From Ulvibacter antarcticus (GTDB lineage Bacteria; Bacteroidota; Bacteroidia; Flavobacteriales; Flavobacteriaceae): 64,000 nucleotides of DNA. Positions within the stretch are counted from its first letter, which is position 1, and each line of letters opens with the position of its first letter. Positions 35,035 to 43,067 of this stretch are shown here, in pieces. Both the position numbers and the translations under genes were made by a program. The DNA lies in contig NZ_REFC01000011.1 in the NCBI RefSeq assembly GCF_003688405.1, positions 434,001-498,000 on the forward strand, written 5' to 3'. The notes below the pieces were generated by a model. That model was not told the DNA's origin, did not search any database, and saw only the letters and a program-made list of their open reading frames with translations.

Positions 35035-35625
35035 CTACAGATGTTTCCCTTCATTCCACCCGTGTTTTCCTAAGTATTGATCACCACTTTCCACGGCTCC
35101 GTCTTCAATACTTGTTCCCATAGAGTCGTTCCAGCGGTTGAGGTATCCAAAAAGGGAGATTACTCCCAGCATTTCCACAATTTCACCTTCATTCCAATGC
35201 TCGTAAAGCCTCTTTTTTATGACTTCATCCACATTATTTGGCACTTGAGACGCTTGTAATGAGAAGTCTAAAGCCGCTCTTTCCGCTTCTGAAAAAGCAG
35301 GATGAGTTCGGTATTCCCAAATATTATCGAGTTGTTCTTGCTCCGCTCCGTAGCGTTCTGCCGCTCGAATAGCATGCGCCTGACAATACCTGCATCCGGT
35401 TGCATTACTACTTACCCAAGCGATCATTCGTTTTAATGCAGAGGTTACTCGACCTTCATTGGCCATTACAGCCTTGTTAAGGTTTATGAACGCTTTACTT
35501 ATTGCCGGACGATGCTGCATGGTGAGCACACTGTTGGGGCAAAATCCGAGAGTTTCGTTGAAGAATTCGGCTAATTTTTTGGTTTCGTCATCGTGATCGG
35601 GTGATAGTGGAGTTACTAATGGCAT
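35035..35625 (-). CDS. carboxymuconolactone decarboxylase-like (AhpD-type) peroxidase-related protein
   Basis: 196 residues from the chosen ATG at 35625 (MPLVTPLSP); the frame is open 22 codons further but that part looks non-coding. 'RMIAWVSSNATGCRYCQAHAIRAA' is the CxxC/His motif of the CMD/AhpD fold, preceded by 'LTMQHRPAISKAFINLNKAV'. 'MLGVISLFGYLNRWNDSMGT' is typical of the peroxidase-related subgroup. The CxxC suggests disulfide reductase/peroxidase activity; the partner is unknown. Stands alone after the microsatellite. Confidence 0.8.
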   Translation of the reverse strand: MPLVTPLSPDHDDETKKLAEFFNETLGFCPNSVLTMQHRPAISKAFINLNKAVMANEGRVTSALKRMIAWVSSNATGCRYCQAHAIRAAERYGAEQEQLDNIWEYRTHPAFSEAERAALDFSLQASQVPNNVDEVIKKRLYEHWNEGEIVEMLGVISLFGYLNRWNDSMGTSIEDGAVESGDQYLGKHGWNEGKHL

Positions 35626-35701
35626 AGGATATTTTTTTGTAGGTTCCGAAAATACAAATACCCTTTTAAATACCCAATGATCAATGTTCAATATTCAATG
35701 C

Positions 35702-37183
35702 TCAATTCTTAAGTAGTTTAAATGTCGCTTCGGAAACTTTTAAGAAATAGAGTCCGTTGGATGCTTCAGAAAGATTGATATCTGTGTGAATGTCTGTTAT
35801 TGTTGACTTCTGAAGGATTTTGCCACTCACATCGGTCACCACGAAAGTCATTTCCGAAGTGAAACCTGACATTGATTTTAAAGTAAAAATTCCATTTGAA
35901 GGGTTTGGGTAGAGAACGAAGTTTTCCAATTGGCTTTCAGAAACATCTAAAACGTCATTGTTTAAGCGGGCAATAACAAAATCTACAGGGCCAGAATACC
36001 AATATGTACATCCAGTGATCAAAATCTTATGGTCGGACTGCATAATTATTTCTCCACTTTCAAAGCCTAAGATCGTTTCTCCATTGCTCCCAAAAGTAGG
36101 ATCCAATTCACCATCAGGGTCAAATCGAGTTAAATAATATGAGCCTATCTCGAACCCGAATTCATTCCCGCTAATTAGGATATTTTCATTTTCGTCTAGT
36201 AGCAACTTAAATGGGATTCTCGAAGGAACATCAATTGATTTTCTTCCGTTTGTTCCAAATGATATGTCGGGCTCACCATTAGGTAAAAATTGTGCTAGTA
36301 TAGGATCACCTAGCCTAATAGCTGCTAAAATATTACCATTCGATTTTAAAGCAATCGTACCATAAAGCAATCCGGCAACGATATTAGTTGTAACAGTTCC
36401 GGCATTTCCGAAACTTGTATCCAACTGTCCGTTTTCCAAATACCTCTGAAACATCAATGTACGAAGATTGTTGGATTCTTGTTTTCGATATGCTATTAAG
36501 ATTTTTCCATCAGGTTGTAAAACAAGGGGGAAAGCATAAGTCGGGTAATCGTTAATATAAGAAGTTACCATTCCATTAACTCCAAAACTAATATCCAGAC
36601 TTCCATTTGATAAATATTTTGCCACTAATAAATATCTTGAATCTCCAACAGTACTAGTGCCACCTACAACAATTTTTCCATCTGGAAGTAATAGGGTTGA
36701 AGCTATTTCGTCAACTCCAAAATGAGTCTTTACGAGGCCATCGATTCCAAAAGAGGTATCAATGTTGCCGTTTTCAAGATAACGAACCATAATGATATCT
36801 TGTTCTCCGTTGGTATTGAGATAGGTGGCGGCGGTAATAATTTTTCCATCGCTTTGCTGATGTAACGAAGTATCTACATAGAATATGTATCCATGATCAC
36901 TATCAAGGTCATGTACTACTTTTCCATTCGTTCCAAAAGTGACATCAAGATCTCCATTAGGTAAATAGCGAGCCAAGATGTCAATGTTGCCATACTCTGC
37001 AAAACCGAAACTCACGATTTTACCATCACTTTGCTGTATGATGGAATGACTTTGATCATGTTCTCCATAAAAGTCGGTAACAACAAAACCATTACCTCCA
37101 AAAGCAGTATCTAGCGTGCCATCCTGAGAATAAATGACCATCGAAAGGAGTGAGAGGAGTATAAGTTGAATGTTTTTATTCAT
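35702..37183 (-). CDS. secreted delta-60-repeat protein with T9SS C-terminal signal
   Basis: 493 residues. Signal peptide 'MNKNIQLILLSLLSMVIYS' then repeated units 'xLPNGxLDxxFGxNGxV' ('YLPNGDLDVTFGTNGKV', 'YLSNGSLDISFGVNGMV', 'FDPDGELDPTFGSNGET'), the delta-60 repeats of a beta-propeller-like fold. The end 'FVLYPNPSNGIFTLK' to 'LYFLKVSEATFKLLKN' is a type A T9SS sorting domain, so the protein is exported across the outer membrane. It starts 3 bp after its paralogue at 37187. Function of such propellers is unknown. Confidence 0.88.
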   Translation of the reverse strand: MNKNIQLILLSLLSMVIYSQDGTLDTAFGGNGFVVTDFYGEHDQSHSIIQQSDGKIVSFGFAEYGNIDILARYLPNGDLDVTFGTNGKVVHDLDSDHGYIFYVDTSLHQQSDGKIITAATYLNTNGEQDIIMVRYLENGNIDTSFGIDGLVKTHFGVDEIASTLLLPDGKIVVGGTSTVGDSRYLLVAKYLSNGSLDISFGVNGMVTSYINDYPTYAFPLVLQPDGKILIAYRKQESNNLRTLMFQRYLENGQLDTSFGNAGTVTTNIVAGLLYGTIALKSNGNILAAIRLGDPILAQFLPNGEPDISFGTNGRKSIDVPSRIPFKLLLDENENILISGNEFGFEIGSYYLTRFDPDGELDPTFGSNGETILGFESGEIIMQSDHKILITGCTYWYSGPVDFVIARLNNDVLDVSESQLENFVLYPNPSNGIFTLKSMSGFTSEMTFVVTDVSGKILQKSTITDIHTDINLSEASNGLYFLKVSEATFKLLKN

Positions 37184-37186
37184 AGT

Positions 37187-38650
37187 TTAATTTTTTATAA
37201 GTCGTAAAACAGTATTTCCAGCTTTAAGAAAATACATTCCGTTAGCAGCTTCAGAAAGATCGATTTCGGTGTTGCTGTATGTAATTGTTGATTTCTGAAT
37301 AATTTTACCACTTACATCGTTCACCATGAAAGGAATTTCCGAAGAGAAACCAGAGATTGTTTTTAGTGTAAAAATTCCATTTGAAGGGTTGGGGTAGACT
37401 TGAAATTCCTTCACAATATTTTCGCTAACTTCAAGAGGGTCATTATGAAAACGTTGTAAGACGATATCAGTTTCTCCATTGTACCAGATGTCACTTCCCG
37501 CGACCAGTAATTTACCACTGTTTAAAACGATTGGATGAGCCGAACCTAACACATAATAATTGGTGCTAAACTGAAAAGTGGTGTCACTATTACCGGTAGA
37601 ATAAAGTCTCATATAGAGTAGGTATAAGCCACCTTCCCAATCACTACTACTGTTATCAGAAATAATTCGTTGATTTTCCTGAATAAGCGCTCCATAATAA
37701 TTTTCGATATAACCACTGTTACCAAAGCTTGTATCTAGACTGCCATTGGATTGAAGCTTCAACATTTTTTTAAAATCACGTTCCAAGATTTGATCCCAAT
37801 AAATACAGCTTGCCAAAACACTTCCGTCATTAAAACTTAAGGCAGCACAGGAGTACTCTTCTTCAATTGGAATTAATGCATGACCATTAGTCCCAAAAGA
37901 AGTATCGATTGTTCCATTAGCAAGTACGCGCGCTATATAGTTGGACTCAATATTGTTTAGTGTTGTATTGTAACTAATAATACTATTTCCATTTTCCAGT
38001 AAATCAATGGATCTAACTTCTAAATTTTCCACTGAACTAAAAGGAATAGTCATGGTACCATTGGCCCCAAAAGTTACATCCACACTACCTTCTGAGAGAT
38101 AACGTTTTAATACTAGATATCGATTACTTACACTGTTATTGTATCCTAATAGGACGATTTCTCCATTGTTGGTTAGAGAAAAACTGTTTACATGTCCTTC
38201 CGCTATTATAGGAAATAGAATGCCGTTTGTTGCAAAATCTATATCCAGCGTTCCATCTGCTAATAATCTTGAAACAGCATAGTCGACCCCATAACCATTG
38301 CTTAGGAGAATTTTATTATCACTTTGTGCCTTGACCTGTTTGTAGAATGAGCCATTTACAATATCCCCAATTATCACCCCTCCATCCCCAAAGCTGGTGT
38401 CGAGACTCCCATCTTCTAAGCAAACCATTAATAAATTGTCATATCCTTGCACACCATCTGTAAAACCCGCCATCACAATTCTATTATTTCCGTCTTCGGT
38501 TGCAGCCATTATATGTTCTGAATCACCTGCAATATCAATCGTCACAATACCATTATCACCAAAAGTGAGATCGGGACTTCCATCTTGTGAGAATACTGGA
38601 TTAAAAAGAGAGAGGCATAAAACAAAAAGAAAGTAGAGATTCGGTTTCAT
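37187..38650 (-). CDS. secreted delta-60-repeat protein with T9SS C-terminal signal (paralogue)
   Basis: 487 residues. Signal peptide ending 'LFNPVFSQ', delta-60 repeats ('DGSPDLTFGDNGIV', 'DGTLDIDFATNGILF', 'SEGSVDVTFGANGTM', 'NGTIDTSFGTNGHA') and a type A T9SS signal 'FQVYPNPSNGIFTLK' to 'MYFLKAGNTVLRLIKN'. It is the upstream member of a tandem pair with 35702; the sorting domains are nearly identical while the repeats have diverged. The pair is one operon, divergent from recJ. Confidence 0.88.
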   Translation of the reverse strand: MKPNLYFLFVLCLSLFNPVFSQDGSPDLTFGDNGIVTIDIAGDSEHIMAATEDGNNRIVMAGFTDGVQGYDNLLMVCLEDGSLDTSFGDGGVIIGDIVNGSFYKQVKAQSDNKILLSNGYGVDYAVSRLLADGTLDIDFATNGILFPIIAEGHVNSFSLTNNGEIVLLGYNNSVSNRYLVLKRYLSEGSVDVTFGANGTMTIPFSSVENLEVRSIDLLENGNSIISYNTTLNNIESNYIARVLANGTIDTSFGTNGHALIPIEEEYSCAALSFNDGSVLASCIYWDQILERDFKKMLKLQSNGSLDTSFGNSGYIENYYGALIQENQRIISDNSSSDWEGGLYLLYMRLYSTGNSDTTFQFSTNYYVLGSAHPIVLNSGKLLVAGSDIWYNGETDIVLQRFHNDPLEVSENIVKEFQVYPNPSNGIFTLKTISGFSSEIPFMVNDVSGKIIQKSTITYSNTEIDLSEAANGMYFLKAGNTVLRLIKN

Positions 38651-38803
38651 AATAGTTGCTTTTAAAATAATAGACTACTAACCGGGGAGTAGTAAAAGGT
38701 AAGCATAAAATTTCAAAAATCTTGATTTAGGTTACGATTCGCATAAATTGAAAATCTATTTTGTAATTTTATAACTTCTGCTCCCTAAAAATACATTTTA
38801 CTT

Positions 38804-40495
38804 ATGCGTTGGACTCTTTCTCCCAAACCTGATCCTCAGTTAACGAACGATTTGGCAAAGTCTCTGGGTGTTGATTCAATAATCGCTTCTCTTTTGTTGC
38901 AACGAGGGATCACGACTTTTGAAGAAGCCAAAAAGTTTTTTAGGCCAAGTCTGGATGATCTTCATGATCCGTTTTTAATGAAAGACATGGACAAGGCAGT
39001 TTCACGAATCGAGCAGGCCATTGAGAACAATGAGAATATTCTTGTCTTTGGCGATTACGATGTGGACGGCACTACGAGTGTCGCTTTGGTTTCTTCTTTT
39101 CTGAAGTCTTATTATCCTAATGTTCATACCTATATTCCCGATCGCTATGAGGAAGGCTATGGTGTTTCCTATATGGGAATCGATTTCGCAGCCGACAATG
39201 ATTTTTCTTTGATTATTGCTTTGGACTGCGGAATTAAGGCAATTGACAAGGTGTTATATGCTTCGGAAAAAGGGGTAGATTTTATCATCTGTGATCACCA
39301 CCGCCCTGGCGCGAACATTCCTGAAGCGAAAGCGGTTTTGGATCCAAAGCGGGAAGATTGTGAATATCCTTACAAGGAATTGTGCGGTTGTGGTGTAGGA
39401 TTTAAGTTAATTCAGGCGCTTGCTGAAAGAAAAGGACAAACTATCAACGATCTGCTACTTTATTTGGACCTGGTCGCTACTGCAATTGGCGCTGATATTG
39501 TTCCTATTACAGGTGAAAACAGGATATTGGCCTATTACGGGTTAAAAGTGATTAATAGTAATCCGCGGAATGGCTTTAAGGCAATCCTGAAGCAACTGAA
39601 AAAGACAACTCTTACCATTACCGATGTAGTTTTTATCATTGCACCTCGTATCAACGCCGCCGGAAGGATGAAACATGGAAATCATGCCGTTGCTCTCCTT
39701 ACGGAAACAAATATGAAGATGGCTTTGCAGTTTGCTTCGGAAATCGAACAGTACAATAGTGATCGTAAAGAAGCCGACAAAAAGATCACAGCCGAAGCTT
39801 TGGAATTGATCACAACAAACAAAGAAGAAGATCGTAAAACGACAGTCGTTTACAACGAAAACTGGCATAAAGGTGTCATAGGAATTGTAGCTTCGAGGTT
39901 AACTGAAACTTATTATCGACCAACCCTTGTATTTACAAAAAGCGGTGAGAAATTGGCTGCTTCGGCAAGATCAGTGAAAGGTTTTGATGTTTATAATGCC
40001 TTGGAAAGTTGTTCAGAATATATTGAGCAATTTGGAGGTCATATGTACGCCGCCGGACTTACCTTATTGGAAGATGATTACGAAAATTTTAAGGCTGAAT
40101 TTGAGAAGGTAGTTTCAGAAACCATAGACCCCAGACTTCTCATTCCAGAAATAAAAATAAATGCTGAGCTTAATTTTAATGAAATTACAGCAAAATTTTA
40201 TAGAGTTTTAAAGCAATTTGCACCATTTGGCCCCGGAAATATGACGCCGGTATTTATGAGTAAGGAATTAACAGATACAGGTTGGGGGAAATGTGTTGGG
40301 GAGGATAAAACACATTTACGATTGACGATGCGGCAGGGAAAATCGAACCAGTTTGTGGGAATAGGATTTGGATTAGGTGACAAGGAATCGATTGCTTGTG
40401 AAGGGAAACCTTTTAACGCGGCTTATGTAATTGATGAAAACGAATGGCAGGGAAATGTAAGTCTCCAACTTCGCTTAAAAGACATAAAGGCTTAA
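38804..40495 (+). CDS. recJ: single-stranded-DNA-specific exonuclease RecJ
   Basis: 563 residues, standard RecJ. DHH motifs: 'ILVFGDYDVDGTTSVALV', 'LIIALDCGI', 'FIICDHHRPG' and 'YLDLVATAIGADIVPI', then DHHA1 with 'IAPRINAAGRMKHG' and 'HKGVIGIVASRL'. The OB-fold C-terminus is present ('FAPFGPGNMTPVF'). It degrades ssDNA 5' to 3' in recombination and mismatch repair. Divergent from the T9SS gene pair. Confidence 0.96.
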   Translation: MRWTLSPKPDPQLTNDLAKSLGVDSIIASLLLQRGITTFEEAKKFFRPSLDDLHDPFLMKDMDKAVSRIEQAIENNENILVFGDYDVDGTTSVALVSSFLKSYYPNVHTYIPDRYEEGYGVSYMGIDFAADNDFSLIIALDCGIKAIDKVLYASEKGVDFIICDHHRPGANIPEAKAVLDPKREDCEYPYKELCGCGVGFKLIQALAERKGQTINDLLLYLDLVATAIGADIVPITGENRILAYYGLKVINSNPRNGFKAILKQLKKTTLTITDVVFIIAPRINAAGRMKHGNHAVALLTETNMKMALQFASEIEQYNSDRKEADKKITAEALELITTNKEEDRKTTVVYNENWHKGVIGIVASRLTETYYRPTLVFTKSGEKLAASARSVKGFDVYNALESCSEYIEQFGGHMYAAGLTLLEDDYENFKAEFEKVVSETIDPRLLIPEIKINAELNFNEITAKFYRVLKQFAPFGPGNMTPVFMSKELTDTGWGKCVGEDKTHLRLTMRQGKSNQFVGIGFGLGDKESIACEGKPFNAAYVIDENEWQGNVSLQLRLKDIKA

Positions 40496-40542
40496 TTTAA
40501 AAAAACCGTATTTTTACCATAACCAACCATACCGATTAGTTT

Positions 40543-41157
40543 ATGAAACAAATCATCATATTTCTGTTATTGATAATCGTAGGCCTTATAGGTTACGGTC
40601 AGTATAAAAAACACAAACGTTACTCTTTTTCGGAATACGAGTATAAGGTGCCGGACGGAATTGACGTGGCGAATGCCAATAAGGGACTTTTGCTCGATTA
40701 TTATGAGGCAGTTGAGACTGTGAATGGATTTGTAGCAACAAAGTGGAGTGCAGAGAATATCGATGTGCGTAACCCTTCAGATGATGATGCAGAAGATATG
40801 GCGGCAGTTTCAGAATATCGAAATAGACTTGCGAATGTAAAGTTTTATGAAGCTCAGTTAGTAAATCCTAAAACTGAAGTTGCACCTGTTAAGGATTCTT
40901 CCGAAGCTGAAAAGAAAAAACAGTTGATTAAAAGTATATTTAATAGTAATCCAATAGGAAATTCATTGAGATTGGGAGAAAGAAGCGCGATGGTGTATGA
41001 AATTCAGGGTTTATTGATTGCCAAAGGAGACTCTATTGTGCACGACGGCTTGTTTAGAGCAGAGACATTCACTTCATTAAAAAACTTTGAGGAGAAGCAC
41101 AAACTCTTTCCTGACGGGCGTCTGGACGCAATTACTTTAGAATATTTACTAAAATAG
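40543..41157 (+). CDS. membrane-anchored protein with peptidoglycan-binding-like domain
   Basis: 204 residues. One N-terminal membrane helix ('IIIFLLLIIVGLIGY'), a helical middle with 'YYEAVETVNGFVATKWS' and a charged linker, and a C-terminal domain 'LRLGERSAMVYEIQGLLIAKG' to 'FRAETFTSLKNFEEKHKLFPDG' with the repeats of PG_binding_1. Probably periplasmic and wall-associated. It follows recJ by 47 bp and ends directly against the lpxH stop on the other strand. Confidence 0.7.
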   Translation: MKQIIIFLLLIIVGLIGYGQYKKHKRYSFSEYEYKVPDGIDVANANKGLLLDYYEAVETVNGFVATKWSAENIDVRNPSDDDAEDMAAVSEYRNRLANVKFYEAQLVNPKTEVAPVKDSSEAEKKKQLIKSIFNSNPIGNSLRLGERSAMVYEIQGLLIAKGDSIVHDGLFRAETFTSLKNFEEKHKLFPDGRLDAITLEYLLK

Positions 41158-41913
41158 CTACTCGAATTTTTTGATTTCAAAGGTATTTCCGTCAAAAACG
41201 CCATAGGTGTATTGATGAATCCAATCGCCCAGATTGTAGTACATGGATTTATCACCAACTTCAATTTCCATTGATAGATGACGGTGACCAAAAATGAAAT
41301 AATCGTAGTGTTTGGATTCTAATTTTCGTTTAGAGTACTGTGCCAACCATTCTTGTTCTGCACCTAAAAATTTCTTGTCATCATCGCCGGAGATCAGTTT
41401 GCTTTTAACCGACATATGCTGTGCTAATCGCATTCCTAATTCAGGGTGAAACCATCTAAAAAGCCAACGTGCAAATGGGTTGGTGAATAACTTCTTCATG
41501 CGTTTATAGCCTTTATCGCCAGGACCTTTACCGTCTCCATGCCCAATAAGGAATACTTTGTTGTTGAAAGTAAATTCTTTTACATCTCTATAGGTAGGAA
41601 TATTGAGTTCTTTCTCGAAATAATCCTGCATCCATAGGTCGTGATTTCCTACGAAAAAATAGATTGGAATTCCGCTGTCACTAATTTCTGCTAGTTTTCC
41701 GAGGACACGCACAAATCCTTTTGGAACAACTGTTTTGTATTCGAACCAGAAATCGAAAAGGTCTCCTAATAAAAAAATTGCGGCAGCATCCTCCTTGACC
41801 TCATCCAGCCAGCGAACGAACTTTTTCTCACGTGGAAGACTAGCTTCGCGAGTGGGAGCACCAAGGTGATTATCGCTGGAAAAGTATATTTTTTTGCCTT
41901 CCGGAATTTGCAT
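41158..41913 (-). CDS. lpxH: UDP-2,3-diacylglucosamine pyrophosphatase (LpxH-like)
   Basis: 251 residues, calcineurin-like metallophosphatase. Metal ligands: 'FSSDNHLGA' (D-x-H), 'LGDLFDFWFE', 'VGNHDLWM', 'IGHGDGKG' and 'FGHRHLSMEIE'. It removes UMP from UDP-2,3-diacylglucosamine to give lipid X in lipid A synthesis. The arrangement is typical of Bacteroidota LpxH. It abuts the convergent gene at 41157 without a gap, so its terminator must be elsewhere or absent. Confidence 0.88.
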   Translation of the reverse strand: MQIPEGKKIYFSSDNHLGAPTREASLPREKKFVRWLDEVKEDAAAIFLLGDLFDFWFEYKTVVPKGFVRVLGKLAEISDSGIPIYFFVGNHDLWMQDYFEKELNIPTYRDVKEFTFNNKVFLIGHGDGKGPGDKGYKRMKKLFTNPFARWLFRWFHPELGMRLAQHMSVKSKLISGDDDKKFLGAEQEWLAQYSKRKLESKHYDYFIFGHRHLSMEIEVGDKSMYYNLGDWIHQYTYGVFDGNTFEIKKFE

Positions 41914-41974
41914 TTGGCAAAGATAGTGAAAGCAGTTGGCAAAATTGAAGGCTTATTTTTTGAAGCGTCTTTTT

Positions 41975-42199
41975 CTATATTTTGATCATGCTATAAATAA
42001 GGGCAACTCCATGTTCAGTAAATGCCATTGTAGGATAGCGCGTTCCACCCCAATTTGAAGAGGCAATTTGACACCTCAAGTTTGTCATCTCCTCCTTGGT
42101 AAGGATAAACATAAAATCTTCCGGGAAGCGATCCGGGTATCGTTTTAGAAGAATCTTTGATAAGATATTACCCTCGCTAATTGGATAGTTTGTTCGCAT
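41975..42199 (-). pseudogene. ORF6N-domain fragment (remnant of a phage-type antirepressor/DinD-like gene)
   Basis: 74 residues containing 'RFPEDFMFILTKEEMTNLRCQI' (split here by length: RFPEDFMFILTKEE then MTNLRCQIASSNWGG) and 'RYPTMAFTEHGVALI', the core of the ORF6N domain. The domain start (the motif before RFPEDF, usually with 'LAELYGVETK') is replaced by unrelated residues, and the frame stops just after HGVAL, where intact proteins continue for 50-100 residues. It has no neighbours of phage origin. Most likely a degraded fragment left from a mobile element. Confidence 0.7.
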
Positions 42200-42244
42200 A
42201 ATTTATTCAATAATGCGGGGAGTTGACGATTTAAACTGGAAGTA

Positions 42245-42694
42245 TTAATTATCGGAAGCAAACCACTCTGCATAGCTACTAGCTGTTTCCTGAAGTCTCA
42301 AGGAGTGAAGTAATATTGACTTCGGAAGGCGGTTTTTAATCTTTTCAGCAAAATCGATTACCATCATTTCACTTGTAGGTTGATAATCCACTAGTAATAC
42401 ATTGTGACCGCGATCACTTAGCTCCTTTGCTAATTCTACATGTGGGGTATTCTTATTAAATACGGTTGCATGATCGAATACGTCAACAATTTCCTCTTTT
42501 ACTATTTTTTTGAGGTCAGTAAAATCGATTACCATTCCGTATTTGACATTGTCGGAATTGTCAATAGGGGTTCCAATTACAGTAACTGATAGCCGGTAAC
42601 TATGTCCATGAACATTTCTACATTTCCCATCATAGCCATATAAGGCATGACCGGTTTCGAAAGAAAAAAGTTTTGTGATTCGGATATTGCTCAT
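42245..42694 (-). CDS. queD: 6-carboxy-5,6,7,8-tetrahydropterin synthase / 6-pyruvoyl tetrahydropterin synthase family
   Basis: 149 residues from the ATG at 42694 (MSNIRITK). Zinc ligands: His in 'FETGHALYGYDG' and the pair in 'CRNVHGHSYRLSVTV', with Cys as the catalytic residue; 'MVIDFTDLKKIVKE' and 'DHATVF' complete the active site. It makes the pterin precursor of 7-deazaguanine (queuosine); PTPS activity is an alternative. 'LHSLRLQETASSYAEWF' is the usual C-terminus. The queuosine partner genes are not in the window. It lies 86 bp after the tiny membrane protein at 42781 on the same strand. Confidence 0.85.
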   Translation of the reverse strand: MSNIRITKLFSFETGHALYGYDGKCRNVHGHSYRLSVTVIGTPIDNSDNVKYGMVIDFTDLKKIVKEEIVDVFDHATVFNKNTPHVELAKELSDRGHNVLLVDYQPTSEMMVIDFAEKIKNRLPKSILLHSLRLQETASSYAEWFASDN

Positions 42695-42780
42695 AGTTAA
42701 ATGCTTACTAATAATGCAGCTCAAGGACTTGAACGCAGAATTATAAGTTTCAAAGATACTATATTAGTCAGGAAACAGGC

Positions 42781-42912
42781 TTATTTTTTCCTTTTTGAAG
42801 AGGACTTTAAATAACGCCAGTGTTTGTATTTATTGTAGAGAAAAAGCACAACAACAATAAGTGCGAGGATCATAAACCCTCCTTTTCCCGTTAGATATTC
42901 AAAAAATTCCAT
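42781..42912 (-). CDS. 43-residue membrane protein
   Basis: MEFFEYLTGKGG, a helix 'FMILALIVVVLFLYNKYKH', then a basic tail ending SSSKRKK. An acidic, short N-terminus, a single hydrophobic helix and a basic tail indicate an N-out or peripheral single-pass protein. The 33-residue protein encoded directly upstream (42943) has the same plan (M-x3-E-x2-G-G..GF..I.A..V..V...NK.K..R), so they are paralogues. Too short for most gene finders. Position between MATE and queD suggests one transcript. Function unknown. Confidence 0.7.
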   Translation of the reverse strand: MEFFEYLTGKGGFMILALIVVVLFLYNKYKHWRYLKSSSKRKK

Positions 42913-42942
42913 AAAGGTATTTTATTTATTAAAACTTGAAAG

Positions 42943-43044
42943 TTAACGTCGTTTTTTAAATTTATTAAAAATCACGACACCAATCACTAATATGGCAATG
43001 ATAAGCCAAAACCCAGGGCCTCCTATAAATTCTAAAACATCCAT
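42943..43044 (-). CDS. 33-residue membrane protein
   Basis: Reads MDVLEFIGGPG, then helix 'FWLIIAILVIGVVIFNKFK' and KRR. It is a paralogue of the 43-residue protein 30 bp downstream: both share D/E at position 2, E5, a Gly pair, 'GF' before the helix and 'NK' after it. It starts 23 bp after the MATE stop. The two genes probably ride on the MATE transcript. Whether they are subunits, regulators or toxin-like peptides cannot be told; a hydrophobic helix with basic tail is compatible with each. Confidence 0.65.
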   Translation of the reverse strand: MDVLEFIGGPGFWLIIAILVIGVVIFNKFKKRR

Positions 43045-43067
43045 GGCATTAATTTTTGTAAATGTAT

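Noticed and set aside
42245-42724. A longer queD starting at 42724 with TTG
   Set aside because: The extra ten residues have no family match and the ATG at 42694 fits better.
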